DNA of 64,000 bases from Marinomonas pontica (GTDB lineage: Bacteria; Pseudomonadota; Gammaproteobacteria; Pseudomonadales; Marinomonadaceae). Below are positions 8,121 to 17,673 of this stretch, piece after piece. Made by a program: the position numbers and the translations under genes. Location: assembly GCF_026191375.1 (NCBI RefSeq), contig NZ_JAODTL010000052.1, forward strand, positions 1 to 64,000, in the 5' to 3' direction. Each line of letters opens with the position of its first letter. Positions within the stretch are counted from its first letter, which is position 1. A model generated the notes under the pieces. It was given only the letters and a program-made list of their open reading frames with translations. It searched no databases and was not told the DNA's origin.

Positions 8121-10370
8121 TTAATACACCATGCGCAGCTCTTTGGCTTTCGCGTTGTCTTTTGCAGTCCAGTCGGTAAGTGGGGAAGGTTTACCAAAAT
8201 AATAGCCTTGCAGTGTTTGGCAGCCTAAAGCAGTAAGAAGGTTGGCTTGTTCTTTAGTTTCGATGCCTTCTGCGATGACTTTCATGCCAAGAGAGTCGGC
8301 TAACTGTATGGTGGATTTTACTATGTCTATATGTCGTTGGTCTTCTGGTAGGGGGGACACAAAGCGACGATCAATTTTTAGGATGTTAGCTGGAATGTCG
8401 ATTAACTGTCCGAGGGAGGCTTGACCGGTACCAAAATCGTCAATAGCAATAGAGTAACCATATTGAGACAAGCTTCTTAAGCGTTTGTGTATCAGTGGGT
8501 GAGTCATTACAGGGCTTGTTTCTGTTATTTCTAACTCAAGCATGCTTGCTAGCCATGGGTTGTCAGCAATTAATGACATTAACAATGCAAAGAACGCGTC
8601 ATTCATTAATTCTTGGCCGGCTAAATTAAAGGCAATTGGGGTGTAGATATGCTCTTCGTGCCAGACTGTGAGCGTTGCCACAAGCTCTCTTACTAAGTTT
8701 TCAGCCAATAGAGGCAGTAAGCCGAGTTTTTCTGCGATTTTAATAAAACTGGTAGGAGGAACAAATGTGCCATTATTTTGCCATCTTGCTAACGCTTCGA
8801 AAGAGCAAATTTGGCCATTGGGTGACACCTGAGGCTGAAGCCAAATCTTGATCTCTTTATTTTTAATGGCTGAGCTGAGTTTTAGCCCTAACTTATGTTC
8901 TTCGATAAGTTTATTTTCAAGGCTATGATTGTAGTATGAAAAACGGTCAGTGCTGGTTGAATACTCTAATGCCATTTCACAGTGTTCAAGCAGTTCTTCG
9001 GCCGATTTCCCATCGGTATGGTAGTAGGCGATGCCGACCTGATAATCCATGTTTAATCGACTGCCATCTACGGTTACTTGGCTAGGAAGTACAGAGCGAA
9101 TAAGCGTCGATAAATTTTTCTGGATTAGGTAAGTCTGACCCAATGGTACGAAACAGGCAAATTTAACCCCGCGTAAACGGCCAATAATGGCTTGTTCAGA
9201 AAGTTTCTTCTGGAGTGTTTTCGAAAAATTTAGAATCACTTTGTTGGCGCTGTCTTTTCCGTATTGCTTATTAAGCAATTTGAACTGACTGATGCGAATA
9301 ATAAACATTGCGCCCGTTAAGTGCTGATCTTGCTCTGCTATACGTTGATTTATCTGACAACAAAAGTGCCTATGATTTGGCAAAAGGGTCAAAAGATCTA
9401 AGCGTGCGAGTCGATTATTGGTTTCTTGTGTGCTTTCGAGCTCTTGCTGGATGGCGTGTAACTGCGTGTTGTTTTGTAGGTGAAGCGCATAATGACCATG
9501 TTGATTAAGAGCGACTCTACGAATTTGTATGTGTACCTCTGCTCGCTGTTTTAATGTGCATTCCGCTAAGTTAGATTGCCAAAATAAGCCTTTCGTATCG
9601 TTGGCGGGAGTAAGCCAATCTACGATTCTGCTGTCTGTAAAATTGTGCTGCCCAGAATCGGTCAATAAGTCACGTGCCAATTGGTTGGCCTTTAAAATTT
9701 TGCCACGCTGATCACACAATAACGTTGGTGTGCCTGTGTTTTCAAAAAACTCTTCATACATGGCGTAGTTATTGTTGAGCTTCTTATACAGTAGCTTCAT
9801 GTGAGAGGCGTTGTTTTCGAGTGTCTGAATGATTTTGGAGACCGCCAGCGGCAGCCCTATGTTTAACGTCACAAAGGTCAGTAGCTGAAAGTAAAAAGAG
9901 GACGTGTCTATTTGACCAAAGTCGGAGCTATTTATTGCCATCAGACAAAATGGAAAGATGTTAATGGCCATGGCCGCTAGTGATGCTTTAAAGCTGAATA
10001 GCAGACGAGTAATCAGTGGCAATGAATACAAAGAAACCAGTGCGTACTTTTCTGCGTACGGTTCATTGCTCAGGGTGAGTAGCAGAAAACTGGTTGTAAC
10101 AAGAGCGGTAAGAAACAAGACGGCAGAAACTTTTGTATGGCGGTGACTTAATGCTAACAAGCCCACTAACAAGACAAGGTAAACGCTATTGGCGCCAAGC
10201 AGAACAAGATCACTCTGTGTAAGCAGAGAATGTAGCTCTGATATGGCAAAAATACTGATGGTAAGCGCGAGTAAGATTCGTAAGGCGCTTTGTTGAAATG
10301 TCTTTTCGTCTTCTCCAAACGAAGAATGAGAATCTACAAAAAAATATTTTTTAAGGAAATCAATAAACAT
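8121..10370 (-). CDS. Membrane EAL-domain protein with PAS-like and degenerate GGDEF domains
   Basis: About 749 residues, starting at the ATG at 10370 (a TTG codon precedes it). The N-terminal 190 residues hold six or seven hydrophobic helices forming a membrane sensor. A PAS-like segment (YEEFFENTGTPTLLCDQRG) follows, then a GGDEF-type domain in which the signature reads LRGVKF instead of GGDEF, so diguanylate cyclase activity is unlikely. The C-terminal EAL domain keeps FEALARW, ELEITET, AIDDFGTG and the AEGIET loop, so cyclic-di-GMP phosphodiesterase activity is expected. The gene stands alone between two terminators. The signal sensed is unknown. Confidence 0.85.
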   Translation of the reverse strand: MFIDFLKKYFFVDSHSSFGEDEKTFQQSALRILLALTISIFAISELHSLLTQSDLVLLGANSVYLVLLVGLLALSHRHTKVSAVLFLTALVTTSFLLLTLSNEPYAEKYALVSLYSLPLITRLLFSFKASLAAMAINIFPFCLMAINSSDFGQIDTSSFYFQLLTFVTLNIGLPLAVSKIIQTLENNASHMKLLYKKLNNNYAMYEEFFENTGTPTLLCDQRGKILKANQLARDLLTDSGQHNFTDSRIVDWLTPANDTKGLFWQSNLAECTLKQRAEVHIQIRRVALNQHGHYALHLQNNTQLHAIQQELESTQETNNRLARLDLLTLLPNHRHFCCQINQRIAEQDQHLTGAMFIIRISQFKLLNKQYGKDSANKVILNFSKTLQKKLSEQAIIGRLRGVKFACFVPLGQTYLIQKNLSTLIRSVLPSQVTVDGSRLNMDYQVGIAYYHTDGKSAEELLEHCEMALEYSTSTDRFSYYNHSLENKLIEEHKLGLKLSSAIKNKEIKIWLQPQVSPNGQICSFEALARWQNNGTFVPPTSFIKIAEKLGLLPLLAENLVRELVATLTVWHEEHIYTPIAFNLAGQELMNDAFFALLMSLIADNPWLASMLELEITETSPVMTHPLIHKRLRSLSQYGYSIAIDDFGTGQASLGQLIDIPANILKIDRRFVSPLPEDQRHIDIVKSTIQLADSLGMKVIAEGIETKEQANLLTALGCQTLQGYYFGKPSPLTDWTAKDNAKAKELRMVY

Positions 10371-10387
10371 CAATTAACTTCATTATA

Positions 10388-10417
10388 AGAAAAAAGAAGC
10401 CGCAGTTATTTGCGGCT
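10388..10417 (-). terminator. Terminator of the imelysin operon
   Basis: Read on the minus strand, AGCCGCA pairs with TGCGGCT around a six-base loop, followed by TCTTTTTTCT. It lies after the DUF1513 gene. Confidence 0.75.
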
Positions 10418-10481
10418 CGTAATAAACATTACCTAAAAAGCTTTAGGTTGACTACGTTAGATTTTCATTTAGTTGAAAAAT

Positions 10482-11588
10482 TCACGTGGTTATTTGTCGC
10501 AAATGGTTATCCCAGTGTAGATTTGTTTGATTTTTGATCGTGGTGGTTGTGTTTTGCACAGGGTTGCTTCTAAGTTGAGTACCTGTGCCACTGGTAAGTA
10601 AAAACTCATGCGACTCAGTCGTTGCAACTACTCCACACACATCACGACAGTTTTCAACGCCTATAAAGGTCTTTGAATTGACATGCCAGTATGCAACCAA
10701 GCCTCCTTTTGGTGTGCTGATAGCAAGGATTTCTCCTGATTTATCAAAGCAAACGCTGCCGCAATATTGTTTAAAACGCACTCTCACTTGTTCAGGAATT
10801 GGAAGATATTCCAACTCATTTTGTCCATAACGAGATAACGCAACAAGGGGTACTTGATCCCATATTTCACCTTGATATTGAAAACCAAGAGCTACGATGC
10901 CCTGTTGATTAACATCAAGGTGACGAATACTTAATTGATGTAAGTCTTCGCTGTTAGCCGCTTGATGTAAGACCCTCCCGTCATTTATATCTAAGTACGT
11001 CACGTTAGGTTTCATTGTGTCCAAGTTTAAAATTTTTCGATCTTCGTTGGGGTGAGTCTTTAGGCCACCGTTAGCAATAATCAATGTATTTTTATTAAAC
11101 AAAACCGATTCGTGAGGGCCAATACCATTGCTGCTAAAAGAATGCAGTATTTTTCCGCTAGGCCATTCGCGAATGAAGATTTTACCCTGCCCTGAAGGGT
11201 AGTGGTTTTCTTGAGTGATAAGCCGATCACCTGTGTCGGTAAACACAGCGTGCCCATAAAAATGATGGTCCTTCGCGGGTTCTATACGCAAGACTGTTTG
11301 ATGTGTTGAAACGTCAAAAAAGTCCATAAAGAAACCAGGTCGTCTTGCGACTATTCCTACAATACTTTGACTAGGGTGCACAACGGGGGCATGCGCACGT
11401 GCTGGAAGTTGGGTATTCCAGATCACGCTGCCAGTTTCATCAAATAAACCAAAGTAGTGTTCTTGTTTGTTAGTCGAATACGCAGAAGCATAGAGTTGAG
11501 TGCCGTTTTTTTGCAGTGTTATCGATGCCCACGATGGCACAGTGAGTGCTGCGCCGGTTAGCGTGAGAAAAGACCGTCTTGATAGCAT
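10482..11588 (-). CDS. DUF1513 domain protein with Tat-type signal
   Basis: A 368-residue exported protein. The N terminus SRRSFLTLTGAALTVPSWA has the twin arginine and hydrophobic core of a Tat signal peptide. The rest resembles DUF1513, a beta-propeller-like family that accompanies imelysin and di-heme DUF1111 genes; visible pieces are HAPVVHPSQ, GHAVFTDTGDRLITQEN, GIGPHESVLF and IRHLDVN. Its biochemical role is not established. It is the last gene of a four-gene operon, starting two bases after the stop of the second imelysin gene. The Fur box in front of the operon implies expression under iron limitation. Confidence 0.8.
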   Translation of the reverse strand: MLSRRSFLTLTGAALTVPSWASITLQKNGTQLYASAYSTNKQEHYFGLFDETGSVIWNTQLPARAHAPVVHPSQSIVGIVARRPGFFMDFFDVSTHQTVLRIEPAKDHHFYGHAVFTDTGDRLITQENHYPSGQGKIFIREWPSGKILHSFSSNGIGPHESVLFNKNTLIIANGGLKTHPNEDRKILNLDTMKPNVTYLDINDGRVLHQAANSEDLHQLSIRHLDVNQQGIVALGFQYQGEIWDQVPLVALSRYGQNELEYLPIPEQVRVRFKQYCGSVCFDKSGEILAISTPKGGLVAYWHVNSKTFIGVENCRDVCGVVATTESHEFLLTSGTGTQLRSNPVQNTTTTIKNQTNLHWDNHLRQITT

Positions 11589-11590
11589 GA

Positions 11591-12649
11591 TTAGTCCCCA
11601 TCTCTGCTGTTGAATCCAATTTGGAAGCCAAGTTGGGTGACCATGCTGGCCAAGTAGGATTGGCTGTTCGAAATGGATTTAACCAAAGGCTTTGCTAGGG
11701 TAATCCTATTTTCTTGTGTGTAGTTTGTGTGGAAAAAATCGCTTGGTAATTGCAATGCCAACTTTATATTCTGTGACAATTGCTCATCAAACTGCGTAGC
11801 CAATTCTGGATTGTTTTGTTTTGCTATGTCATACAGGGATGGCGAACCTGCATGATACATTCGTCGGTAAGTTTGAAGGTTCTTTTGAATGGATCGAAGT
11901 GATAAATCGCTTCGATAAAATTCAGCAAGCTTTAAGTTTTCTCGACTATTGTAACCAATCGGTGTTTCTAATTTGGAGTCTTTTACCGCGGACATGTGTT
12001 CTATCCACTGCTGCAAAAATAGCTCTAATGCGACTTTCTCTGGATCAAAGCCAGTTCCTTCTTCATCAAAGACCCAATCTTGGGCGGTTCCTTGTTTCCA
12101 TTGCTCTGATACAGCATTAGCGCTTTCAAGGTGGTGCGCGGTGACTTTTTCTAAAAGGTGACAATGGTCTGCAGAATGCACTGGCTCAAAGTCTGGGTGG
12201 TAAAGTAGGCTTTCGATGGCGGTTAGTCCTCGAACTGCAATACTGGCAGAAGTCCAAAACTTTTTGGCTTCCATGACGGCATGATCACCTTGAACTAATG
12301 CTCTTAACTGTCGTTGAGTCACGCCTTTTTTATCAGGCCAGTATTCAAATGCGTAATAGCGCATGAAATAGGTGACAGGACCAAAGTTTAACCATTGCAC
12401 TTGTTGCCAGTCTAAGGCGTTTGCTTGGAAAGCATCTTGTGCCGATTTTAGTGTTTTTTCGGAAGGGGCAGAGCAAAGCGCATGCGTGCTTTGCTGTAAT
12501 GTTTTAGAGGACTCAGAGTATGATTCGTAACCCTGCTTAACAACATTATTCACCATACCATCAAGAGGGCCAGCCCATTGGCCGGCAGAAGCAAATAAAG
12601 GGGCCGTGGCGCTAATTGCCAAAGCCATCAGTTTAGGTGCATATTTCAT
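11591..12649 (-). CDS. Imelysin-family periplasmic protein (second copy)
   Basis: A 352-residue protein with a signal peptide ending near FASAGQW. It belongs to the imelysin/EfeO-like M75 family: the segment FQANALDWQQVQWLNFGPV matches the first helical repeat, and GLTAIESLLYHPDFE stands where the family motif GxHxxE is found, here with Thr in place of His. That substitution may alter metal binding. These proteins act in periplasmic iron handling; peptidase activity is doubtful. The gene begins at the end of the DUF1111 gene with no gap and is followed after one base by DUF1513, so all are co-transcribed. Confidence 0.82.
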   Translation of the reverse strand: MKYAPKLMALAISATAPLFASAGQWAGPLDGMVNNVVKQGYESYSESSKTLQQSTHALCSAPSEKTLKSAQDAFQANALDWQQVQWLNFGPVTYFMRYYAFEYWPDKKGVTQRQLRALVQGDHAVMEAKKFWTSASIAVRGLTAIESLLYHPDFEPVHSADHCHLLEKVTAHHLESANAVSEQWKQGTAQDWVFDEEGTGFDPEKVALELFLQQWIEHMSAVKDSKLETPIGYNSRENLKLAEFYRSDLSLRSIQKNLQTYRRMYHAGSPSLYDIAKQNNPELATQFDEQLSQNIKLALQLPSDFFHTNYTQENRITLAKPLVKSISNSQSYLASMVTQLGFQIGFNSRDGD

Positions 12650-14025
12650 TTAAAGTGACTCCAAAAAAAAGATGAGTTTTTGTCTGTTCTCGCGTGTTAA
12701 TGCTTTGAAATGTCGTTGACTTGAGGTTGCCTCGCCGCCATGCCATAAAATGGCTTCTTCTATGTTTCTTGCTCGGCCATCGTGCAAAAAGCCTGAGCGA
12801 CCAGAGATCTGTTCCGATAACCCTAATCCCCACAATGAGGCGGTTCTCCACTCACTGGGTGAAGCCGAAAAACTGGGGAAGCCACTGGCGAGTTCAGGCC
12901 CCATATCGTGCAAAAGTAGATCGGTAAAGGGATAAAATGTACGGTTATTTAATGCCTTCAAAGGGGAGTCATTTCCCGTCTTCATTTTTGGTGTATGACA
13001 TCCAGCGCAGCCAGCCGCATCGAACACGCGTTTGCCTTCCAGAAATGCTGTCGTCTTAAGATTCCGCATGGCTGGTGGCGATGATAATGACACAAATAGA
13101 TCGACCAATCTCATTTGTTGTTCATCCACTTCTAAATTATCTAAGTGCGAACTATTACCATTCGGGCTATTTAAACAATCACGTTGGCGGGAAGTGCAGT
13201 CCCCCGAAGCGGTTGGGTTAAGAGGAGTGGACAAGCCAAGATCTGTATGAAATGCGGACTGGTTCTGTTGATCCACCGTTTCAACAGACGCTTTATAGCC
13301 GAAGCGTCCAATAACGGTTTGTTCTTCGTCTAACCAATTTACACGTCCACTAATGCCATCATTGTTGCTGTCATTGGGGTCGGCATTCGCCAGAATTGAT
13401 TTATCCGGAATGCTGTCTAATAGCCCCATACCAACGAGAGCTGGCGAAGCAAGCATGGTAAATCCAGTGCTTTCTTCAAAGTTACCATAATGCAAAGTGC
13501 GCCAGTGAAGTTGGGGTTTGCGCAATTCTATCTTGGTTCCGTCGCTTAACACTTCAGTATGTGTTTGATAGGTCAGATAGTAATCGCCTTCTGGTGAAAT
13601 TCCCGTTGTGCTTTGGCTTTGAAACTGATGGCCATATGTTTTATCGCCAATATGGGGATAAACATGGTTGGAAGGCGTATTTTGATTTGGGTACGACTTT
13701 CCTAAACGAATCAGAAAAGAGGGAACGCTAATGCCATTTATATTGGCTTCTGGCGCATGGCCTCGCCCGTTGTTGATGTGGCAGTTATTACAAGAGCGGG
13801 TATTAAATAGCGGGCCTAATCCATCACTGGCAGTAGTTGAAGAGGAGATGGAACCCAAAATTTTTTGAAAACATTTTCACCAATATAAAACTCAAATTTT
13901 TCGTTGTTAGATAGATTGCTAAGTGGTGTCGAAAAATCACTGGCGAAGACTGTATTCTGAAAACAAAAAAAGCTGGCGAAAACGCCAGCTACGAAAAAAA
14001 AACCATTTCTCAAATTTTCTGTCAT
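12650..14025 (-). pseudogene. Di-heme DUF1111 (MauG-like 'thiol oxidoreductase') gene, frame-broken
   Basis: The N-terminal part (14025 to about 13845) encodes a signal peptide and the DUF1111 entry segment FEFYIGENVFKKFWVPSP. The rest continues in another frame from about 13843 with SSTTASDGLGPLFNTRSCNNCH. One base is missing between 13845 and 13840; adding one restores WVPSP-x-STTASDGLGPL, the family pattern. Two c-type heme motifs are visible (CNNCH and CAGCH). The protein would be a periplasmic di-heme redox enzyme of about 458 residues that works with the neighbouring imelysins. Whether the break is real or a sequence error cannot be decided here. The downstream part alone could only begin at a TTG at 13858 and would lack a signal peptide. 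Confidence 0.8.
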
Positions 14026-14107
14026 AAGTAGACAAATACCATTAACTGACTAAATGACACTGACTTCCTTGCTGCTCATTTATGTAATTATTATTTAACG
14101 ATTGAGC

Positions 14108-15402
14108 TTATTCAAATACGGCACTTGGGTTATCTAAACTATCAGAGCCTTCAAGTGCGATACCTTGCAGGTCTAGCTGATGAATAATAGATTCTGTAGT
14201 GCGTGTTTCATCAACCAAGGAATCAACAAATGTTTGGATAAGCTGGTTGCCTTTCGTGTTGTTCATAGCAATAAGAACATCAAACGTTTGGCCTTGGCTA
14301 GCAGCATCAACCATTGCCTGAGCGGCGGCTTCTGTGTTGTTTAGCTTTTGCTGCATTTCTGAATCAAGCTCAGGGTTTTGTGTTGCAACCAATTTTGACA
14401 AAGATGCGCCTTTTAACCAGCTGCCATCAACGCGATGGTATTCACCTAAATATACGTTTTTAATGCCTTTGGCGTCATAATAATGAGACCAGTGAGTATT
14501 GTCAGAAAAACAGTCATGTTCTTCTTCTGGATCATGAAGCATGAGACCAAGTTTTGTTCTTTCTCCACCTAATTCGCCGTAGGCTAAGCTGCCCATACCG
14601 GTAAGAATGGTCGATAGCCCTTCTTCTGGTGATTGCTCAAGAAGAGCGACACGAGCATCACCGCCCACTTTCCAGTTATTTGCCATTTCTTCCAAGTCAG
14701 AAATTAACAAATCTGTAGCGGCAACCAAATAGTCGCGACGACGGTCACAGTTGCCGTTTGTGCAGTTATTTAGGTCAAAATCCGTGGCTGGTCGTTCACC
14801 CGCTCCTGGGTTGGTTCCATGTAGATCTTGGCCCCATAATAAAATTCAATGGCGTGGTAACCACTTGCCACATTCGCTTCTACGCCATCGGCTTCTTGAA
14901 GGCTTTCAGCAATCAGTTCCGGAGTGATCTCGGAAGTGTCGACCTTTTGTCCGCCGATCATCAAGCTTTTTGAGGAAATAACATTGGCTGCATACAGTGG
15001 GTTAAGGTCAGACTCTGAACCATATGAATCTTTTGAAACGTAATCAATTAAACCTTCATCTAATGGCCACGCATTTACTTTACCTTCCCAATCGTCAACG
15101 ATCGCATTACCAAAACGATATACTTCGCTTTGCTGATAAGGAACACGAGCAGCAATCCAAGCAGTACGAGCTGCTTTTAAAGTTTGTTCAGTAGGATTGT
15201 TTAACAAGGCGTCGATTGAAGATCGAAGTGTTTGTGCTGTTGTAAGTGAGTCACTGTATACCGCTTCTGCAATATCGGCATAATGAACAACGACTGAATC
15301 AGCGGTCACTTCGCTGGATTCATTTTTAACAGTTGATGAACTACAAGCTGCAAGCATCGCACCAGTGATGCAAATGGCGACAGGGGTTAACAATCGTTTC
15401 AT
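14108..15402 (-). pseudogene. Imelysin-family iron-regulated lipoprotein (first gene of operon), frame-broken
   Basis: The first part (15402 to about 14843) has a lipoprotein signal with lipobox MLAAC followed by SSS, then imelysin sequence up to SGYHAIEF. The family continuation LLWGQDLHGTNPGAGERPATDFD is present but in another frame, leading into CDRRRDYLVAATDLL. Adding one T to the T4 run (AAAA at 14840-14843 on the plus strand) restores a single frame of about 431 residues. The GxHxxE motif is intact (GYHAIE). It resembles IrpA-type imelysins, which handle iron at the cell surface or in the periplasm. A Fur-box-like site lies about 46 bp upstream. The lesion is a homopolymer contraction and may be a sequence error. 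Confidence 0.85.
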
Positions 15403-15447
15403 TTTCTATGGCTCCAATATTGTTTTGTGTAAACATAGTATTAGAAA

Positions 15448-15462
15448 TGAAAACGATTATCA
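15448..15462 (-). promoter_or_regulatory. Fur-box-like operator before the imelysin operon
   Basis: On the minus strand the bases read TGATAATCGTTTTCA, which agrees with the 7-1-7 Fur consensus TGATAATNATTATCA at 12 of 14 defined positions. It lies about 46 bp upstream of the first imelysin gene, where repression by iron-loaded Fur would block the promoter. The operon content (imelysins, di-heme protein) supports iron control. Confidence 0.7.
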
Positions 15463-15507
15463 ATGACTTGGGTCGCGCATTTATTTAATCTTCACAAAGA
15501 ATCAGTG

Positions 15508-16098
15508 TCATAGTCCACATTGATATTGAAAGGTACTGCCAGCTGCATTATGTAAGCTGTACTCGCATGCTTTGTCTCTTAGAAGGTTTTGCCCCTCCCA
15601 AGAAACGCTCATACTAACTGGTGATGCATTTTTGTAACTTGGAATAAAGCGATAAGCAGCCACAACATCTATCATGCTATTTGGTCCTAATTGTATTGAT
15701 TGACCGATCAGTCTCTGACGCGTTTCAGTGTTGTATAACGTGTAATCGGTGGTGTACTCCTGATCACCATTGGCGTGTGAGAAGTTTAACCAAATTTTTC
15801 GATAGGTCTGTGTTTCCGCTGTTGGATTGGTAAAGCGCAGCTTTGTATAAATAATTTGTGACCGAGCTAAGCTTGTTTGTGCATTTTGGTTCACTTTGAC
15901 ATAAGAGGAAGTGGCTTCTTGCCAAGGCATGTTGGTACCAAAAGAAGCATCAACAATCTGAATGCTTTCTTTTGCAAGTTGTGCTTCTGCAAACTTAATA
16001 AGGTCTTTAGCAGGAGCGTAAATGGCCAGAGCGATAATAACCAATAATGCAATTTTATGAATATTGCGAGAAGGGCTTAATAGCTTAATCATATTCAC
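15508..16098 (-). CDS. Hypothetical membrane-anchored or exported protein
   Basis: A 196-residue protein that I do not assign to a family. An N-terminal hydrophobic helix (about residues 15-30, IALLVIIALAIYAPA) would anchor or export it. The remaining 160 residues are soluble, look beta-rich (TKLRFTNPTAETQTYRKIWLNFSH, SVSWEGQNLL) and carry two late cysteines (DKACEYS and YQCGL) that could form a disulphide in the periplasm. It is on the same strand as the iron operon but upstream of its Fur box, so it is probably a separate transcript. No function is proposed. Confidence 0.6.
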   Translation of the reverse strand: MNMIKLLSPSRNIHKIALLVIIALAIYAPAKDLIKFAEAQLAKESIQIVDASFGTNMPWQEATSSYVKVNQNAQTSLARSQIIYTKLRFTNPTAETQTYRKIWLNFSHANGDQEYTTDYTLYNTETRQRLIGQSIQLGPNSMIDVVAAYRFIPSYKNASPVSMSVSWEGQNLLRDKACEYSLHNAAGSTFQYQCGL

Positions 16099-16427
16099 AT
16101 CCTTTAAAAAATATTTACTGTTTATTTATACAGTACTGTATATCCGAACAGCTTATTTGTATAGTGCTTTTTTCAAAAATTGTTTGCAATTTATTAAAAA
16201 ATTTTTGGATATGGGCTATGAAAAGTTTTTTTGGAAATTTGATAAATAATGTTTGATTTTATTTAGTTCGTTGTATTTAAAGGAAAAAAACGTGATTCCC
16301 ACAACCTTCTTAACGGTTTCTGTGGACAAGATTCTGTCATTGTTATTTTGCTTGAAATTGATACAAAACTCGCCTTATTCGATGGTAATAAATCAGCTAG
16401 CCACTATAATGCAGCCATCAGAAAGAG
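16099..16427. other. AT-rich intergenic region, no supported gene
   Basis: This stretch separates two divergent genes and is strongly AT-rich with several T and A runs. Short frames occur (one of 64 codons from 16253) but lack a family-like product or a ribosome site. No clear promoter, repeat or hairpin was recognised. Confidence 0.5.
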
Positions 16428-16439
16428 GTGAGGTCGGTT

Positions 16440-17617
16440 GTGGATAACGTGGATGTGGTAGTGATTGGTGCGGGTGCTTCGGGTTTGATGTGCGCAGCGA
16501 CAGCAGGCTACCGAGGTAAAAAAGTGGTGGTGTTGGATCACGCAAATAAAGCAGGTAAGAAAATTCTCATGTCGGGTGGAGGTCGTTGTAACTTTACTAA
16601 CATGGACGCTGCTCCGAAACATTTCTTATCGGACAACCCTCATTTTTGCATTTCTGCACTCCGACGATTTTCTTCGCAAGACTTTGTGGATCTGGTGGAT
16701 CGTCACAGACTGGATTATGTTGAAAAAGCTCCCGGTCAATTATTTTGCGAACATTCTGCCAAAGATTTACTGGAAATATTGCTGACAGAGCTTGAATGGT
16801 CTGGTGCCGAATTAAAATTAAACACCAAAATTTATAATATTGATTTTCAAGACGGACAAACCGTTGTCAAAACTAACCAAGGGAGTTTTACATGCAAATC
16901 CCTAGTGGTTGCCACGGGTGGGTTGTCGATTCCAACCATGGGGGCAACTGGTTTTGGTTACGACATTGCCAAACAAGTTGGACACGAAATTTTACCTACT
17001 CGTGCTAGTTTGGTACCAATTACAATACAGCCAAATCGAAAAATGCAATTGGCTGAGTTGTCAGGTATTGCCTGCGAAATAGCCGCCACAGCAAGTGGGG
17101 TTACCTTCCAGGAGCCAATGCTATTTACTCACCGCGGCGTTAGCGGTCCATCTATTTTACAAATAACCAATTTTTGGCAACCGGGCGAAGCGCTTACGAT
17201 TAATATCGCCCCAACCTTATCGTTAGACGAGCTACTTGAGGTTCGGCAAAGCACTCCGAAAAAAGCTACGAAAGCTTCTTGTCAAACCTATTACCAAAGC
17301 GGCTAGTGGAACTGATCAAAACGGAATTCCCATGGTTGACTGAACGCAGTGCGCAAATCTCTAACGAGCAGATCGACAGCTTGTTTCAGTATCTGGTCAA
17401 TTTTGACATTGCGCCTAATGGCACAGAAGGTTATCGCACTGCCGAAGTGACTCTTGGTGGCGTAAACACTAACGAAGTCTCCTCGAAGACCTTTGAATCG
17501 CAAAAACAAAAAGGGCTCTACTTTATAGGTGAAGTGCTCGATGTGACGGGTTGGCTTGGTGGTTATAATTTCCAATGGGCGTGGGCGAGTGGGTTTTGTG
17601 CTGGACAGTATGTGTAA
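16440..17617 (+). pseudogene. YhiN/HI0933-type NAD(P)/FAD-dependent flavoprotein, frame-broken
   Basis: The N-terminal part has the FAD motif VVVIGAGASGLMCAA followed by GKKILMSGGGRCNFTN, the hallmark of the HI0933/BaiN-like flavoprotein family, and later LVVATGGLSIPTMGATGFGY and LFTHRGVSGPSILQ. It runs out of frame at about 17277. The C-terminal part continues from 17279 (LSNLLPKRLVELI, then VTLGGVNTNEVSSKTFESQ and GYNFQWAWASGFCAG). One added T in the TT at 17279-17280 gives a full-length protein of about 390 residues. A GTG at 16440 with AGGTGAGG upstream is my preferred start; GTG at 16428 is the alternative. The exact reaction of this family is not settled. Confidence 0.82.
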
Positions 17618-17634
17618 GGCATTTTATTCAATAA

Positions 17635-17667
17635 AGGTAGCTGTATAATTCGGCTACCTCTATTTCT
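17635..17667 (+). terminator. Terminator between the YhiN-like and HIBADH-like genes
   Basis: AGGTAGC pairs with GCTACCT around an 11-base loop and is followed by a T-rich tail. It lies between two convergent genes and could act in both directions. Confidence 0.55.
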
Positions 17668-17673
17668 TATTTT

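Noticed and set aside
16253-16447. A 64-codon plus-strand frame before the YhiN-like gene
   Set aside because: No ribosome site, no recognisable product, AT-rich sequence, and it runs into the start of the next gene.
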